Positions 1 through 11,715 of a stretch of DNA of 64,000 nt are shown in pieces. Numbering within the stretch: position 1 is the first letter of the stretch; the number at the start of each line of letters is the position of its first letter. The translations under genes and the position numbers were made by a program. The notes under the pieces were generated by a model. It made no database searches, was not told the DNA's origin, and worked only from the letters and a program-made list of their open reading frames with translations. The stretch comes from Actinernus sp. WN-2022 (lineage: Eukaryota; Cnidaria; Anthozoa; Actiniaria; Actinernidae): positions 7,425,714 through 7,489,713 of the forward strand of contig JAOWCC010001368.1 in assembly GCA_030867875.1 (NCBI GenBank), written 5' to 3'.

Positions 1-336
1 AGTGAGGCAGAGGAGCCCCTGAGGTTATATTGAGTTGTATTCTTCTTACTCGAGAACAGATCTGCAAGGCAACTCGGAGCTAAGCCATTGATCACTTTAT
101 ACATTTGTTTTACTTTTGACTTTGCTCGTTGAGTTTCTAGAGTTTCCCAGCCTAAGGCATTTAAAGCCTCTATGGCAGGGGTATCGTTACTCATATTCAT
201 AATTAGTCTTGCAGACCTGTTCTGGAGTTTCTGAAGCCTATTAGAGTGACCTTGACCAAAGGTATCCCATACCTCACTACAGTAATTAAAATGAGGCTGA
301 ACTAATGCGTTGTATATGCTGACTAGAGTGGCTATT
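1..336 (-). mobile_element. LINE reverse transcriptase C-terminal fragment
   Basis: Read on the minus strand, one open frame gives the typical 3' end of a non-LTR retrotransposon reverse transcriptase. It includes LVQPHFNYCSEVW, then QNRSARLIM, then a Leu-Gly-Trp-Glu-Thr-Leu block and a Y-K-V-I-N-G-L-A-P segment. The fragment is cut by the window edge on its 3' side. On its 5' side it stops at about 336, where a second, oppositely oriented LINE piece begins, so two fragments are abutted head to head. No complete element is present and it is almost certainly inactive. Confidence 0.85.
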
Positions 337-349
337 TCAACAAAATCTC

Positions 350-1662
350 GAATTCGTCTCAGGTTATTCCAGTGCATAAAAAGGACTCAACCACAAATTT
401 GAATAAATACAGACCAATTTCTCTTCTTTCCGTTTTTAATAAGATCTTGGAAAAATTGATACAAATCACATTCTCTATGAAAATCAATTTGGCTTCCGTG
501 CAAAGCATTCCACTTGTCATGCAGTTCTCCTTATAATTGATAAAATACAAAGAGCGATTGAGGATGGGCTATACTCATGTGGAATTTGTTTAGACTTCTC
601 CAAAGCTTTTGATACAGTTGATCATGACATTTTAATTGCTAAATTGTATCATTATGATATTTGTGGCATAGCGCGTGATTGGTTTGTTTCCTACTTGAAA
701 AATAGGCGTCAGTTTGTTTCAGTTGGGAATAGCAGATCTGAGGAGTCTGTTATGTCACATGGGGTGCCTTAGACTCTGTGTTAGGGCCTCTTTTATTGCT
801 TTTATACATAAACGATTTCTGTAACTGTAGTAAACTATTTAATTTTCATATTTTTACAGATGACACCAACCTCTTTTGTTCCAATAACAGCTTACTCGCC
901 TTAGAAACTTCCATTAATGAAAATCTTAGATTAGTGTATAAGTGGTTATCGGCAAATAAGCTGTCATTGAATATTGACAAAACGAACTTTATCATATTCC
1001 ATCCTCCTCAAAAACCTGTGAATTATAAAATCAAATTATGCATAAACAATAGAGAAATTAAGCAAGAAAAGAGTATTAAGTACTTAGGTGTCTTCATTGA
1101 CTCAAATCTGAGTTGGAAACATCATATCTTACATATATCCAAAAAAGTTAATCGATGTGTTGGTATCATGTGTAAAATTCGATATTATGTCAGTTTGTCC
1201 ATTTTGACTCAATTATACTATACTCTAATTTATCCTTTTTTATCATATGTCACATGTACATGGGGAAATACATACCCCTCTACTCTTAGGCCCCTAATCA
1301 CACTTCAGAAAAAAACAGTGCGTATTATCACTTTTTCCAAGTATAACGATCATTCTAGTCCACTGTTTAAACGATTAGGTATACTTAAATTTCTTGATTT
1401 AGTTTTCACTCACAATGCCTTATTTATGTATGATTTTCACCACAATAGACTCCCTGTTGCATTTAATGATTAGTTTAGCCTTGTTTGTAGCATTCATCAA
1501 AACAATACTAGATTAGCTAGCAAAAAGGCATTTTACCTCCCAAAAATAAGAACAAATTATGGCAAATTTAGTATACGCTACACGGGTGTCAAAGTTTGGA
1601 ACTCAATTGATGAAAACCCATAATCTAAAAGTCGGAAATGTTTTGCAAAGCTTCTCAGAGAC
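350..1662 (+). mobile_element. degenerate LINE reverse transcriptase (pseudogene)
   Basis: This is a second non-LTR retrotransposon reverse transcriptase, split over at least three frames. About 350-480 reads NKYRPISLLSVFNKILEKLI. About 481-772 reads ENQFGFRAKHSTCHAVLL and LDFSKAFDTVDH, with the first catalytic aspartate intact. From 778 on it reads VLGPLLLLLYINDF and FTDDTNLF, where the usual FADD box has Ala changed to Thr. A stop plus a one-base loss falls exactly where the conserved PQGS motif should be (about 770-778). Another stop lies at 1471-1473, and the C-terminal WNSIDENP region follows in frame. The 5' end, ORF1 and endonuclease are absent. It is a dead, 5'-truncated copy. Confidence 0.9.
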
Positions 1663-1676
1663 TCCTTTATAATGAA

Positions 1677-1756
1677 CAAGAGCCCATCTGGGCTTTCACT
1701 CGGGCCACATGAGATTGAAGATGAAATACACTTTCATTTGAAATCCTTTTAGTAAT
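1677..1756. repeat. dispersed repeat 'caagagcccatctgggc', copy 1
   Basis: This 80-bp segment recurs almost unchanged at 5737-5816 and, shortened, at 16378-16408. It starts with a small inverted repeat (agcccatctgggct). It directly follows the dead reverse transcriptase, so it may be the 3' part of that LINE or an independent short element. Confidence 0.7.
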
Positions 1757-2860
1757 AACCGAAGGGAATAATTATTAGCTGAATTTAGCAGTCTTTAGGA
1801 GTGGCCGGTAGCGCGGTGACATGCATTATCTGCTCCCCTAGTATATATATTTCTCGTGTATGCAAATTAAAGAAGTTGACCTCTACTTATTCATGTACCG
1901 CACGCTTACAATTTAGTCTGCTGTTCTCCAGGTTCAGAGTACTAATAGATGAGTGTCTCAAATATATGTTTATATTTGTCCCATATTATATCCTGTCCAC
2001 CTATGATGGAGCTATCATATGATATATTTCTCTACTGTTCATTCTACCCTGCGGCTCTTTATCGCAGCTCGCGTCCAAATTATCAGGTATTTATTAACTG
2101 AAATGCCTGTTGGTTAAATACCCTCCTTCCCAAAACTGATCTGCTCATTATATTACAGAACTATAAAGGGAACTGTTGGAAGCCTTTAATTTCTCGAACC
2201 AAAACCTCGGCCGTGAGAGGATTCTTGTTTAAGTTGACCTTGAGAGTTGAATATTGCTTCGCTCATCATAAATTATTCTGTGCTCTTGTCAGGTCATGAA
2301 TTAAGGTACGGTGAGGTTGAAATCATTGCGTGTTTATATCTGCATTTCTTTGTCGATTTGTTGACCTCGTGGCGCTGATAGATTTTGCCATCGGACGGTA
2401 TTCTTGTTTGAGGTACGTTTCGTAGGTTTTATGCCTCTCGGTCATAATACATACCAGCGCAAACATCGTGATATGTAGGCCAACATGCACTAAAATAATT
2501 TTGAGCGTGTTTTTGGCTGTCAGAAATACCCCGGAGAAATAAACACTCGACTGTTCAGTTTCACTTTCACTCTCAGCTTTGCTCTTGAGTTTGAGTTCGG
2601 CTTTGTTAAAGACTTCTTATTCAGTTGTATGGTATTGTGCAGTATATTTGAGTATACCAATCCACAAAAATTCAAATAACAAAGCCGTGGCGAAAGAGTA
2701 GCTTAAACGAGAAATATTTTGTCCTCCTAGAAAAACACAACATCTTGCCCTTTCTATCGAAGAAGCCTTGGTTTTAGCAGAAAGGAAAACGCTAAATTCC
2801 AATTCGATATGTGTCATAACGAGCTGCGCTCTCTTAGTAACCAAAAACTAGCTACAATAT
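1757..2860. other. non-coding stretch, nothing recognised
   Basis: Only short, unrelated open frames are present on either strand. No domain motif, RNA gene or clear repeat was recognised. Confidence 0.5.
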
Positions 2861-2901
2861 CCCGCAGAGATCGCGGACTAAAAGTCCGCGATCTCTGCGG
2901 G
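2861..2901. repeat. perfect 19-bp hairpin
   Basis: Arms 2861-2879 and 2883-2901 are perfect reverse complements with a 3-base loop (aaa). The arm begins cccgcagagatcgcg. It is GC-rich in an AT-rich setting. It could be the centre of a foldback element or an extruding cruciform. No T-run follows it, so a Pol III terminator is not suggested. Confidence 0.9.
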
Positions 2902-3314
2902 GACCCCAGTAAGACCTAGCATTCCAGTCTAAACGAAGTCCTGCTGGTGATCTACCGAATGTGTCGGGCTTCACGCCTATGTGTCATAATCCGTAAGTGT
3001 TGGGTGCGTTTTAACTAAGATTTCAATCGTCACTCCAGACATCCCATTCTTAAAGAAATACGAAGATAGCTTTGTTCATTGAACTTTAGTTGAGCAGCCA
3101 AACTGGCTTGAGATTGACTGGGTAAGCAACGATGATTCTCTCCCTTCGGCCATGGTTTTAAACAACTCATGATCATTGCAGTGCGGAAATATTCTAATTA
3201 GTAATATTTTTAGAATATTTGGTGCAAAAAAGTTGGTGCAAAAAAAATCAATTCTGTTGTAAAATCTAACTCGGGATTTCAAGTCTTATTTTAGGTAGCC
3301 TGCCTCACTAGGTA
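2902..3314. other. non-coding stretch, nothing recognised
   Basis: Short spurious frames only. The segment ends where the 124-129 bp tandem array starts. Confidence 0.5.
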
Positions 3315-4045
3315 TAAAGTTGTGTTCCATATCCCAGAAGCGCTCAGGCATACGGCGATGCCAGGACTCCAACCTGGGTGAACCAGAAAGGATATAGAAC
3401 ACAGACCTAGTTTTTCATCGCACATTTCAAAAATAATAGAAAGTTGTGTTCCATATCCCAGAAGCGCTCAGGCATACGGTGATGCCAGGACTTCAACCTG
3501 GGTGAATCAGAAAGGATATAGAACACAGACCTAGTTTTTCTTCGCACATTTCAAAAATAAATATAAAGTTGTGTTCCATATCCCAGAACCGCTCAGGCAT
3601 ACGGTGATGCCAGGACTTCAACCTGGGTGAACCAGAAAGGATATAGAACACAGACCTAGTTTTTCATCCGGCGCACATTTCACAAATAATAGAAAGTTGT
3701 GTTCCATATCCCAGAAGCGCTCAGGCATACGGTGATGCCAGGACTTCAACCTGGGTGAACCAGAAAGGATATAGAACACAGACCTTAGATAGGTTTTCAT
3801 CGCACATTTCACAAATAATAGAAAGTTGTGTTCCATATCTCAGAAGCGCTCAGGCATACGGCGATGCCAGGACTCCAACCTGGGTGAACCAGAAAGGATA
3901 TAGAACACAGACCTAGTTTTTCATCGCACATTTCAAAAATAATAGAAAGTTGTGTTCCATATCGCAGAAGCGCTCAGGCATACGGTGATGCCAGGACTTC
4001 AACCTGGGTGAACCAGAAAGGATATAGAACACAGCCCTAATTTTT
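3315..4045. repeat. tandem array, six copies of a 124-129 bp unit
   Basis: The unit start gttgtgttcc occurs at 3319, 3443, 3568, 3696, 3825 and 3949, giving periods of 124, 125, 128, 129 and 124. Inside each unit, GTGTTCCATATCC near the start pairs with GGATATAGAACAC near the end, so every unit can fold as a hairpin of about 90 bases. A second internal stem surrounds ggcatac/gatgcc. Units differ by scattered substitutions. Minus-strand open frames across the array only reflect the repeat. Confidence 0.92.
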
Positions 4046-4403
4046 TTTATCGCATATTCAATCAAGTTTGTCAACAAATCAAGTTTTAGATGGACTTCTA
4101 GAGTTGGCATGTCTATCAGGCTGATGCAGCTTGGTCTCCCTCGCTGCCCAAGCAACTGCAGCAGAAAGGTTGACTTGATAACCTTGAGGACCACTGTCTG
4201 GAAAAGGCTTTATTACTTGATTCTTGTTGAGAAGGATTGGGGTGTTAGTATTCCTCTAAATAAATTAATAAAAACAATCATCAGTCGCATCAATGACAAA
4301 AAAATCACCTTCAATCATGTAAGTTGTAAGTGTCCACAACCAATTTAATTCATCTCAATAAAAAGATTGAAGTATTCGCTTACCCCGGGTATCATCGCTG
4401 TCC
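4046..4403. other. spacer between tandem array and putative exon
   Basis: A 79-codon plus-strand frame (4109-4348) has no recognisable motif and no splice context. I see no gene here. Confidence 0.4.
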
Positions 4404-4411
4404 TCACGAGA

Positions 4412-4636
4412 TCGCTTGTGAACTCAAGTCATCTCGAAGGCATGATACTTGGTGCATGGCAGCTTCGAGAGCAACTTTGAGCTCTCTGTTTTCCTCTTCT
4501 TGTTGATCTATATATTGACTATAAATTATTAAATGACGTACCTCAGGGACGGTTGTTGACGTTGCCGATGCAGTTGGTGTTTCGAGTCGATCGCCATCAA
4601 GTTTTAGTGCATTGATGTCATCTACCAACCAGCTGT
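4412..4636 (-). CDS. possible exon of unidentified coiled-coil protein
   Basis: On the minus strand a 75-codon open frame reads as plausible protein. It starts with an acidic WLVDDINALKLDGDRLETP stretch, then a Ser/Thr-rich patch, then a heptad-like coiled coil (QQEEENRELKVALEAAMHQV). An acceptor-like ...ATACAG precedes it and a donor-like GTGAGG follows near 4411, so it could be an internal exon. I recognise no family. No neighbouring exon was found within several kb on this strand. It could equally be a chance frame. Confidence rests only on composition and the two candidate splice sites. Confidence 0.3.
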
Positions 4637-4639
4637 ATT

Positions 4640-5230
4640 ATCTTGGGTTTGAGTTCAATTTCTGTAGCAATATGGCGGCAACAACACCAAACGTAGAGGC
4701 AATGCTAAGACTTCCTTGATCTTTGAACAGTCGTCGATCAGAAAGCCCGTCATTTTCAAACTTTGGCGAACTCCTCAGGAAAATTAGCTACCAAAGAGCT
4801 CCTTGACATTAATTTTTCAACAGGAATACCGCAGATCTTCGAATTGAGAACATATCAGTTCTTAGACCTACAAACTACAGACGGATTAGCGATCTTTGTA
4901 ATAAAATTCCAACCGGATGCAACGGGATGATGTCAAAATTTGGTTCAAGTCCAGCCTCTAAAACTAAACAGGCATCCTCGCACCACAGGCGAGTGTGTAC
5001 GCAAACCGATAAAGGAATTACCAAGCGCTGTTATAATAAAACCGCAAATCAAATACGACGAAAGCAATTCAGCAGGCCTGTGACATCACTCCATAGCAAC
5101 CGGACCTCGAGTATTTTTGAACATCCGGTTCACTGAGGCTCGTTATGGATCTTTGAGTCCTTCAGGTCCGGCGTCGTGTCGTATATAAAATCACTGGCCA
5201 TCTGGGTAAAAAACGCGGTCCTTCGGCTCC
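4640..5230. other. non-coding stretch, nothing recognised
   Basis: A 69-codon plus-strand frame at 4927-5136 is basic and motif-free and is not accepted as a gene. No repeat structure was seen. Confidence 0.4.
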
Positions 5231-5410
5231 GACAAGAGCGCCAGTTGCAATCAGCAGCCCTTCACCTCTCAAAACCTTGCATTTTATTGGACCCCATTTG
5301 AACTGCACTGACAAAGAATTGCATTGTTTTAGGGTTAGGGTTTGTATTGTTTCAGGGTTAGGCATTGTTTTGATAGCCAGTACTATTCCACGTTCCGAGG
5401 AGGTGAAGGC

Positions 5411-5736
5411 CGCCCCGTTGCAATATCCTGAGCCTGTTGGAAGGCTTTCGCACGAGTGAAGTTAAATAAAACATTAAACTGCTTAAATTTGAGAGATGGG
5501 ACTCCAAATTTGAGAGATATTTGCTCGCGGATCCACCATCTTGATTTACTGTATTCAATTATGTAAATAAATTAACCTGGCGTGTTACGTGACCAGCACA
5601 GTGCAATCTGATTGGTTTGAATTTGACCTTTAACGCGTGCGCAGAACGTGTGCTACATGAAATAATATATATATATATATATATATATAACGACTTGCAT
5701 TTTAAGACTCGTTGCTGCCACAGGCAGCCCGAGTAA
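5411..5736. repeat. dispersed repeat family A, copy 1
   Basis: This copy shares most of its length with 7829-8082, from tatcctgagcctgttggaag through acgacttgcattttaagact to ggcagcccgagtaa. It carries an internal (TA)n run at about 5663-5689 where the other copy has an A-run. The upstream part 5231-5410 begins with caagagcgccagttg, the same 5' end as copy 2. The element may therefore start at 5231 with about 170 bp of extra sequence inserted. Confidence 0.8.
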
Positions 5737-5816
5737 CAAGAGCCCATCTGGGCTTTCACTCGGGCCACATGAGATTGAAGATGAAATACACTTTCATTTG
5801 AAATCCTCTTAGTAAC
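5737..5816. repeat. dispersed repeat 'caagagcccatctgggc', copy 2
   Basis: Nearly identical to 1677-1756. It abuts the end of repeat family A without spacer. Confidence 0.75.
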
Positions 5817-7828
5817 AAGTCGTGCTTTAATTCGCCAGTGAGAACGTCATAAAAACGTCTGGTCTATTAATTGCTTTTATCACATGACTATGATAACGCA
5901 GGATTTGAACAACAGAATACTGGCAATTCAAGTATATAAATGCAATACAATGACATATTCAGACTTTGAATTTGATTGAAAATAGATCAAAAACTCGGGG
6001 AAATGTCCGGCTAAAACTGTATGAATAAATGTGAAATGAAACATAAATTTCATAGCAAGAATTTTTTTTAATTCCTAATGAGAAAGCTCTTCTAAGTCCG
6101 CTTCTCAAATTCACAGACTATTTTACAAAAACATTTGCGCTTATCGACACAAGAGTTAAGTTGACCTTTCAAATAATTTATTCTGAGGTACGCATACTCT
6201 AAATCACAGAGATGTTAAATAGATCGATTTCATGTGACGTCATCAAATTGCTAACTTCGAAACTATGAACTCTACCAAGTTGTGCTTTTGATACAGTTTA
6301 GAGCTTACCTAAGCACGGCTTCACACCAAATTTCATCGGTTTCTTTCACTTTGTTCCGGAGATATCGATGAAGCGATTTTGAGTCACGCAACACCAGTCA
6401 CGTATTTTGAGGAGTCAAATTAGTGCAACTTTCAGCCAAAAACCTTCTAAATACAAACCAACATGTCAAATAAGTGAATATCTATGCAAATAGATACATT
6501 TTAGGTCAGAATTCTTGGTAATTGTGAACTTTAATGAAACTTGGTAATCTGGCCGCCATCTTGGTGAACCTTGGAGGTACACCAAGATGGCGGCGCCATA
6601 CATTTTACTGTAAACATGGCGCACATTTGATCGCTTATATTTTGGGCGAGAAATATCCTAGATTTATAAAACTTGTCAAAAATACGTAATTTTAAGTTCT
6701 CTTTCAGAAAAACGCACCTTGATTTTATTTGAATCAGCAATAAAGATTTTTAGGATTCACGTGACCTAAGTGAAATCGATCTATAAAGCGATAATTAGAA
6801 GAAAAAGTACATTAACAGCCAAACTGAGAGGAAATTTATTCAAATCAAAAAGAGTTTACTTACAGTACTTACGTAACTGAATCTTTCGTTTTGGACCTTT
6901 TGGTAGTGTTGTTGACAGCATCCCACCTTCGTGCACATATGCACTGAATCGGAATGAAAGTCGAAGCCTACCTCGAACTTAACTTTCAGCTAATAAACCT
7001 GTTTCCTTTCATTCCACAATGAATAATAATCTCATAAAGTAAGCCCATAGCTTTCAATAAATTTGCCAGTGTCTGAATGAAACAGCTAGATCTTTTCCAA
7101 TTTCTCTCACGAGTCACGGCAGAAGACAGTCTCAAGCTACAAAACTTGAATTTTGATCCTCTTCACAGTAACTTAATTTAACGTCTCAGATATTATATAT
7201 ATATTCTCTACTTCAGCTAGCGCTGTGCATTTCAAGTACTTTTTCCTCTCTCTTTGCTGGCAGTTCATGCTTCTTGTTCGTGTAGTTTCCCCACTGAGCC
7301 GTAACCAGAAAACGAGCACAGCATTTCAGTTGGCATACACTGAAAACATCTGCTTAACTAAGATTTCTAAAAAAAATTAGCGGATCATGTAAATATTCCG
7401 CTTGGCTCAATGAGGGTTTCTGCCGTCAAAGTTCATTTTTTGTTTCAGTTTTCCACATATTAGCAGACATGTATAATGTCTCGAGCTCTCAATCCAGTAG
7501 AAAGACTCTGGTTATTCTGTCGTAAAACATGCCTTAGCTGTACAAGACCTGACCCAAATTTAGGTTGTATTGCATAATTGCCCACGATGGAATAGATTTC
7601 TGACAATGACTCATTGAAATTGATATCTCCTTGTCTCGCCTAGTCTGAGAGCTTTGAACTTTCTTATCTGAGCGCGCCTGACGAAAGCTAACCTTTGATT
7701 ATAATTCGATACCCGTTGATATCCAAACGTATCTGGATATTGTATTTCGCTTACGTTTCTAAATGTACATTGGATCTGTCCAGACAGCGCTGATCGAATG
7801 TATTACGTTGTTCATGTATTTTTATGGT
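5817..7828. other. non-coding stretch with one YY1-like palindrome
   Basis: No gene was recognised over about 2 kb. The only clear structure is an inverted pair at 6549-6597, where ggccgccatcttggtg faces caccaagatggcggc. This forms a hairpin whose arms carry the AAGATGGCGGC core bound by YY1 in animals. Confidence 0.5.
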
Positions 7829-8082
7829 CAACAAGAGCGCCAGTTGAAATATCCTGAGCCTGTTGGAAGGCTTTCGCCCTCGTGGGTCGACCATTTTGAT
7901 TTACTGTATTAAATTATGTAAATAAATTAACCTGGCGAGTGTTACGTGACCAGCACAGTGCGATCTGATTGGTGGTGAACTTGACCTTTAACGCATGCGC
8001 AGAAATTTTGCGACACCCAACAAAAAAAAAAAAACGACTTGCATTTTAAGACTCGGTGCTGCCATAGGCAGCCCGAGTAATT
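7829..8082. repeat. dispersed repeat family A, copy 2
   Basis: Partner of 5411-5736. It begins caagagcgccagttg and ends ggcagcccgagtaa. The internal segment tgtaaataaattaacctggc is shared exactly. A run of 13 A replaces the (TA)n of copy 1. No open frame is shared between copies, so it is non-autonomous. Confidence 0.85.
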
Positions 8083-8715
8083 ATTGATGAATGTCCCTTT
8101 CATTACCATTACTATTTTAATTAACTATCAATATTATTAGCTTCCTACCTTGCCATCTTTATACATTTAATGTTGTAGTTTTATAATACTTATGTACTAT
8201 AGCTCAGTAAACATTGCCTATCGTGTTCCAAATGTTTCAAAGCAATTTTTAACGCTACTTAGCTCGAATAGCCCTCAGATTATTTTATTTTCCTATATTT
8301 TGTTAGTTTCTCGTATTCTTTGTAAATGTATGAGTATAAATAAAAGCTTGATTGATTGATCGACGTCTAAAACATAGCACTCGCATTCCTCAATGAATGT
8401 TTCTATTGATCTTTACTTCTGCTATAATTTTCTTTCAAGCTTACTTCGCTTCAGTATCTGCTAGTATTCGATGAGTTCATTGCGATAGTCGCCGTGTTTC
8501 TTTGTATTCTGTTCGATGCGTATCCGAGTAAAATAACGATCCGAAAATACCTTTACGATACTGAACTCGCCCCAATAATGACCTACTTGTTTCTAAAGTG
8601 GCTAATTATTAGCCTATTGGACGTTTGCATGATGGCGTCATATATACTACAACTACCAGAACTCTTTGCGCGGATTCTTTTGTTCCTTTAATTTGTATCA
8701 TAGTCTTGGTATTCT
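8083..8715. other. non-coding stretch, nothing recognised
   Basis: The 65-codon plus-strand frame at 8494-8691 is hydrophobic but has no family match I recognise. No repeat was seen. Confidence 0.4.
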
Positions 8716-8874
8716 TACCCTGAATGGTTCCAGAGGTTTTCTGGAGAGAACAGCCGAGGAGAAAAAGCCGCGAAGCTCCGATCAGCGAGCTTCGCAGCTC
8801 GCTGATCGCCACTTTGTGGCTCTTTCTCCGCGGCTGTTCTCTCTCTAGAAAACCTCTGGGACCATGCAGGGTAT
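8716..8874. mobile_element. foldback MITE, 'accctg..ccagaggtt' family, copy 1
   Basis: The two ends are inverted copies: taccctgaatggttccagag faces the complement of ctctgggaccatgcagggta. The arms extend through ttctggagagaacagccg. The centre holds a further hairpin (gcgagcttcgcagctcgc). Relatives lie at 25335-25918 and 46651-46777. It is 160 bp downstream of the transporter exon's donor, so it is probably inside that gene's first intron. Confidence 0.85.
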
Positions 8875-9050
8875 AGGAATTCTCAAAGAAGTTGATAAAT
8901 CTGAATGAGAAAGAGAATTTGAAAAGGATTCTGGTAGTTGTAGTAAAATGACGCCATAATGAAAATGTTCTATTACTCCCCAGACAAGAGGAGTTAACGA
9001 TAAATTAAAGCAGCCTTTAAAATGCTTGTTATATTCAGTCGAATACATAC

Positions 9051-9237
9051 CAACGTTTTGTCTGCTCTCTTTGAATTCAGAAATAAAAACAGGTAGCATG
9101 ATCCCGTACGAGAATTGGATGCTCAAATATAGACCCTCTCCCAACATCGCAGACACACAAACGAACCACGCCCACTTGCTGTCTGTTTGACGTGTTCCCA
9201 CAGTCTTCTGTGAGCAATCCACCATTTTCGTGTTCAT
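9051..9237 (-). CDS. SLC16-like monocarboxylate transporter, first coding exon
   Basis: The exon starts at ATG 9237 and ends at a consensus donor (GTTG|GTATGT) with the last exon base at 9051. That gives 62 codons plus one base. An in-frame TGA lies three codons upstream of the ATG, supporting the start. The peptide has a short polar N-terminus, then DSKWAWFVCVSAMLGEGLY and YGIMLPVFISEFKESRQ. This matches the layout of the first helix and loop of MCT-type MFS transporters, whose family motif is [D/E]G[G/S][W/F][G/A]W. Here both glycines are replaced (Ser, Lys) while W-A-W is kept. Known members move monocarboxylates or related small solutes with protons across the plasma membrane; the substrate cannot be told from one exon. 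Later exons should lie at lower coordinates, but none was found down to base 1. Confidence 0.7.
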
Positions 9238-10858
9238 TTGAGTTCATTTACTAGTGATAAAAAAAATTCATGCAAGGAAAAATGTCAGTAAAAAAAATTA
9301 ATGCAGAGATAATATCACGAAAAAAACATTTCATGCAATCTAGTATGCACACAAAAGCAAATCGTGCAACCAATCAAGTGTAAAAAAAAATTGCAGCATA
9401 AATCAATGAAGAAAGAATTCTTCTGGTGACTCGAGGGAGAAAATGAGGGCTCAAATTTCTTTGATTTGAATCTTAGCCGCTTTATTCCCATTTTTTTTCA
9501 TTTTTCGCTATTTTCACTTCTAGGCACTCGTGTTCACTCGTATTCACTCGTGTGTAGTTTTAGTCAACATCTTTCTCATTGTGCCCAGTAGCAATGTCTC
9601 TTCATAAATCATCAGGAAGAATTGTTTGCTTAGTACATTGCCGGGTACATTGTAGCATGAAATTACTGTTCACAAGGCTTCTCATTGTTTTTCGCGGCTG
9701 AAAATAGCCTGATCTGGGAACACGCTGACTCACGAATGCATAACAGATAGACGGTCCTGGTAATGGGCTCCTGATGCGGTAGTATACGCGCGCTCGGATT
9801 GACTGAAATCCGTGTTTCTATAACTCTATAGAAAGTTGCGTGCGCTCTTGAGCTAGTTGAGAGACGGTTTCATTATCAATTTATTTTACTAGTATACCTA
9901 ACAGGTAGTGAATGCTGCTCCGCTCAGTTAAGGAAGTGTATTAGAAGAGAACCTACAGTAGCACTTTGGCAGGAAATTGATTACTGGGTGATAAAAATGC
10001 CAAGGTGTTACAGATGAATATATTTTGTAGTTTTGGGGCTATCGTGCGACTGAATCCTGTTTGAGCTGTGGTGTGTATTTCAAAAGTGGTCGCTATTTAT
10101 TTTCATTTTGTTCCGACATATCAACGATCTCCCGGTAAATTCCCTGAGCCTACCAATTCCCGACATTTTCTTAAGATTCCCGGCACAACAAACTGCTGTT
10201 CTCCCAGGTGAAGTTTAAATACAGGAAATCAACTGTAATTGAGAATGTAGTTGCAAATGTTTTGACTTTATTGAAGCCAATAGAAGAAAATTATTTGCTG
10301 CTCACCATCTTGATAACAGGAGAGATCTTGCTCTTTGAAAACTGATAGTTCACACAGAGTTAGAAAGAGTTCGCCTACACTTCAACAAATTCATGATTAC
10401 ACAAAGATTGCGTACACAGAAATGCATTAAAGAGTTAGCTCAAACAATGCAGATTCCACCTCGTGTAATGTCGCGTGACGATCAGATGCCTGCAAAGCAG
10501 TGGAATAAAAAAAGACAATAGAAGTGATGCATTGTGGTAAGAAATTGGACCCGCTTACAGATTAGAACTGCTGCCTTGCTCGCTCGCTTCAGGCTCGCTC
10601 GCTGCGGCAGCAATAAAGAAAATAGACAAAGTTTTTACATGTTCCTATAGAGTTATAGATACACTAATAAAGTCTTGGAAGAACTCGAAATAGCAGTGGA
10701 AACACTCGAGTTCACATTACCATTTCTCGTTCGTTTTCCCAAACTCCCACTCGTGGTTCCTTACCTCTCTCGAAACATGGAAAACATTTTCTATTTCTTA
10801 ATTATAAAATACCCCAAAGAAAATGCGCGCTCTGATCGGTCGAAAGTCGTGTTTCAAT
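9238..10858. other. upstream region of the transporter exon, no gene seen
   Basis: AT-rich DNA that may hold the transporter promoter. No TATA or initiator arrangement stands out. No coding motif or clear repeat was recognised. Confidence 0.4.
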
Positions 10859-11242
10859 TAGCCTGCTTATGCAGACGTATTTTTTCACTCTCATAAATTC
10901 GAAGAAAAAAGTTAAAAACGTCTGCTCACCCGAGCGTTTAGTTAGTTTCCAATATGCACACCTCATTGTGTTATGGACCAATCAGATTTTACCTTCCATA
11001 TCCTGGAAAGTGACGTAATGTTACATTTAAAAGGAATTTAGACAATACATTTGCCATTGACCAATCTGAGGAGAGTGTTCACTGGCGCGCCGATTCACTA
11101 AAACTCTAACAATTGCTTTGATTGGGCAGAAAAGTAAAACAAACGTGCTGACGTCATTCTTGCATATTGGAAGCTAATTAAGCGCTCGGGTAAGCAGACG
11201 CTACTTTTTGAGAGTGAAAAATACATCTGCATAGCAGTCTAT
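10859..11242. mobile_element. MITE family B (long TIR), copy 1, intact
   Basis: Arms of about 90 bp are inverted copies of each other. The left end is tagcctgcttatgcagacg and the right end is gcatagcagtcta, with cacccgagcg and cgctcgggtaagcagacg deeper in. The 384-bp copy has no coding capacity. An inverted, interrupted copy lies at 24987-26221. Confidence 0.88.
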
Positions 11243-11715
11243 GTTTCAATATAAATAACTCTATAGAAAAATAGAAAATTGTGGCCTTGAAGTCAATCGG
11301 CGGTTTGTACTATTGCATGTATATAAAACAGCAATTTTCGCCAAAACAGTTGGTTTTAGCTAACTAATTTACAAGCTCATTTAAAAAAACTGCCTTAACG
11401 TTTTTTTTAACATGATCTATAGCGGATGCAAAAGATATAAATAGAAATCTAAACAGGAAGTACAGTAAAATGTGGGGCAAAAAACTAACATCAAGTTGCA
11501 GAAGTTGATCAACATACACCGAGAGTACATGCTAAAAGTCGTCAAATAAATCTATAATGCCGTTGTAAAGTAGAAATATATCACGTTTTACGTACTAAGT
11601 TTCAAGTTCAAAAGTTCGTCTTTTTTCTTTCTGGTTTCTCCGTCGCCATACTGAAAGATTGCTGAAACAGACTGTATGCCAACATCATGTAGCTTGTAAC
11701 ATTTTACACATTAAA

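Noticed and set aside
3618..4194. Minus-strand ORFs of 72 and 93 codons
   Set aside because: They repeat the same peptide because they lie in the tandem array; no independent coding evidence.
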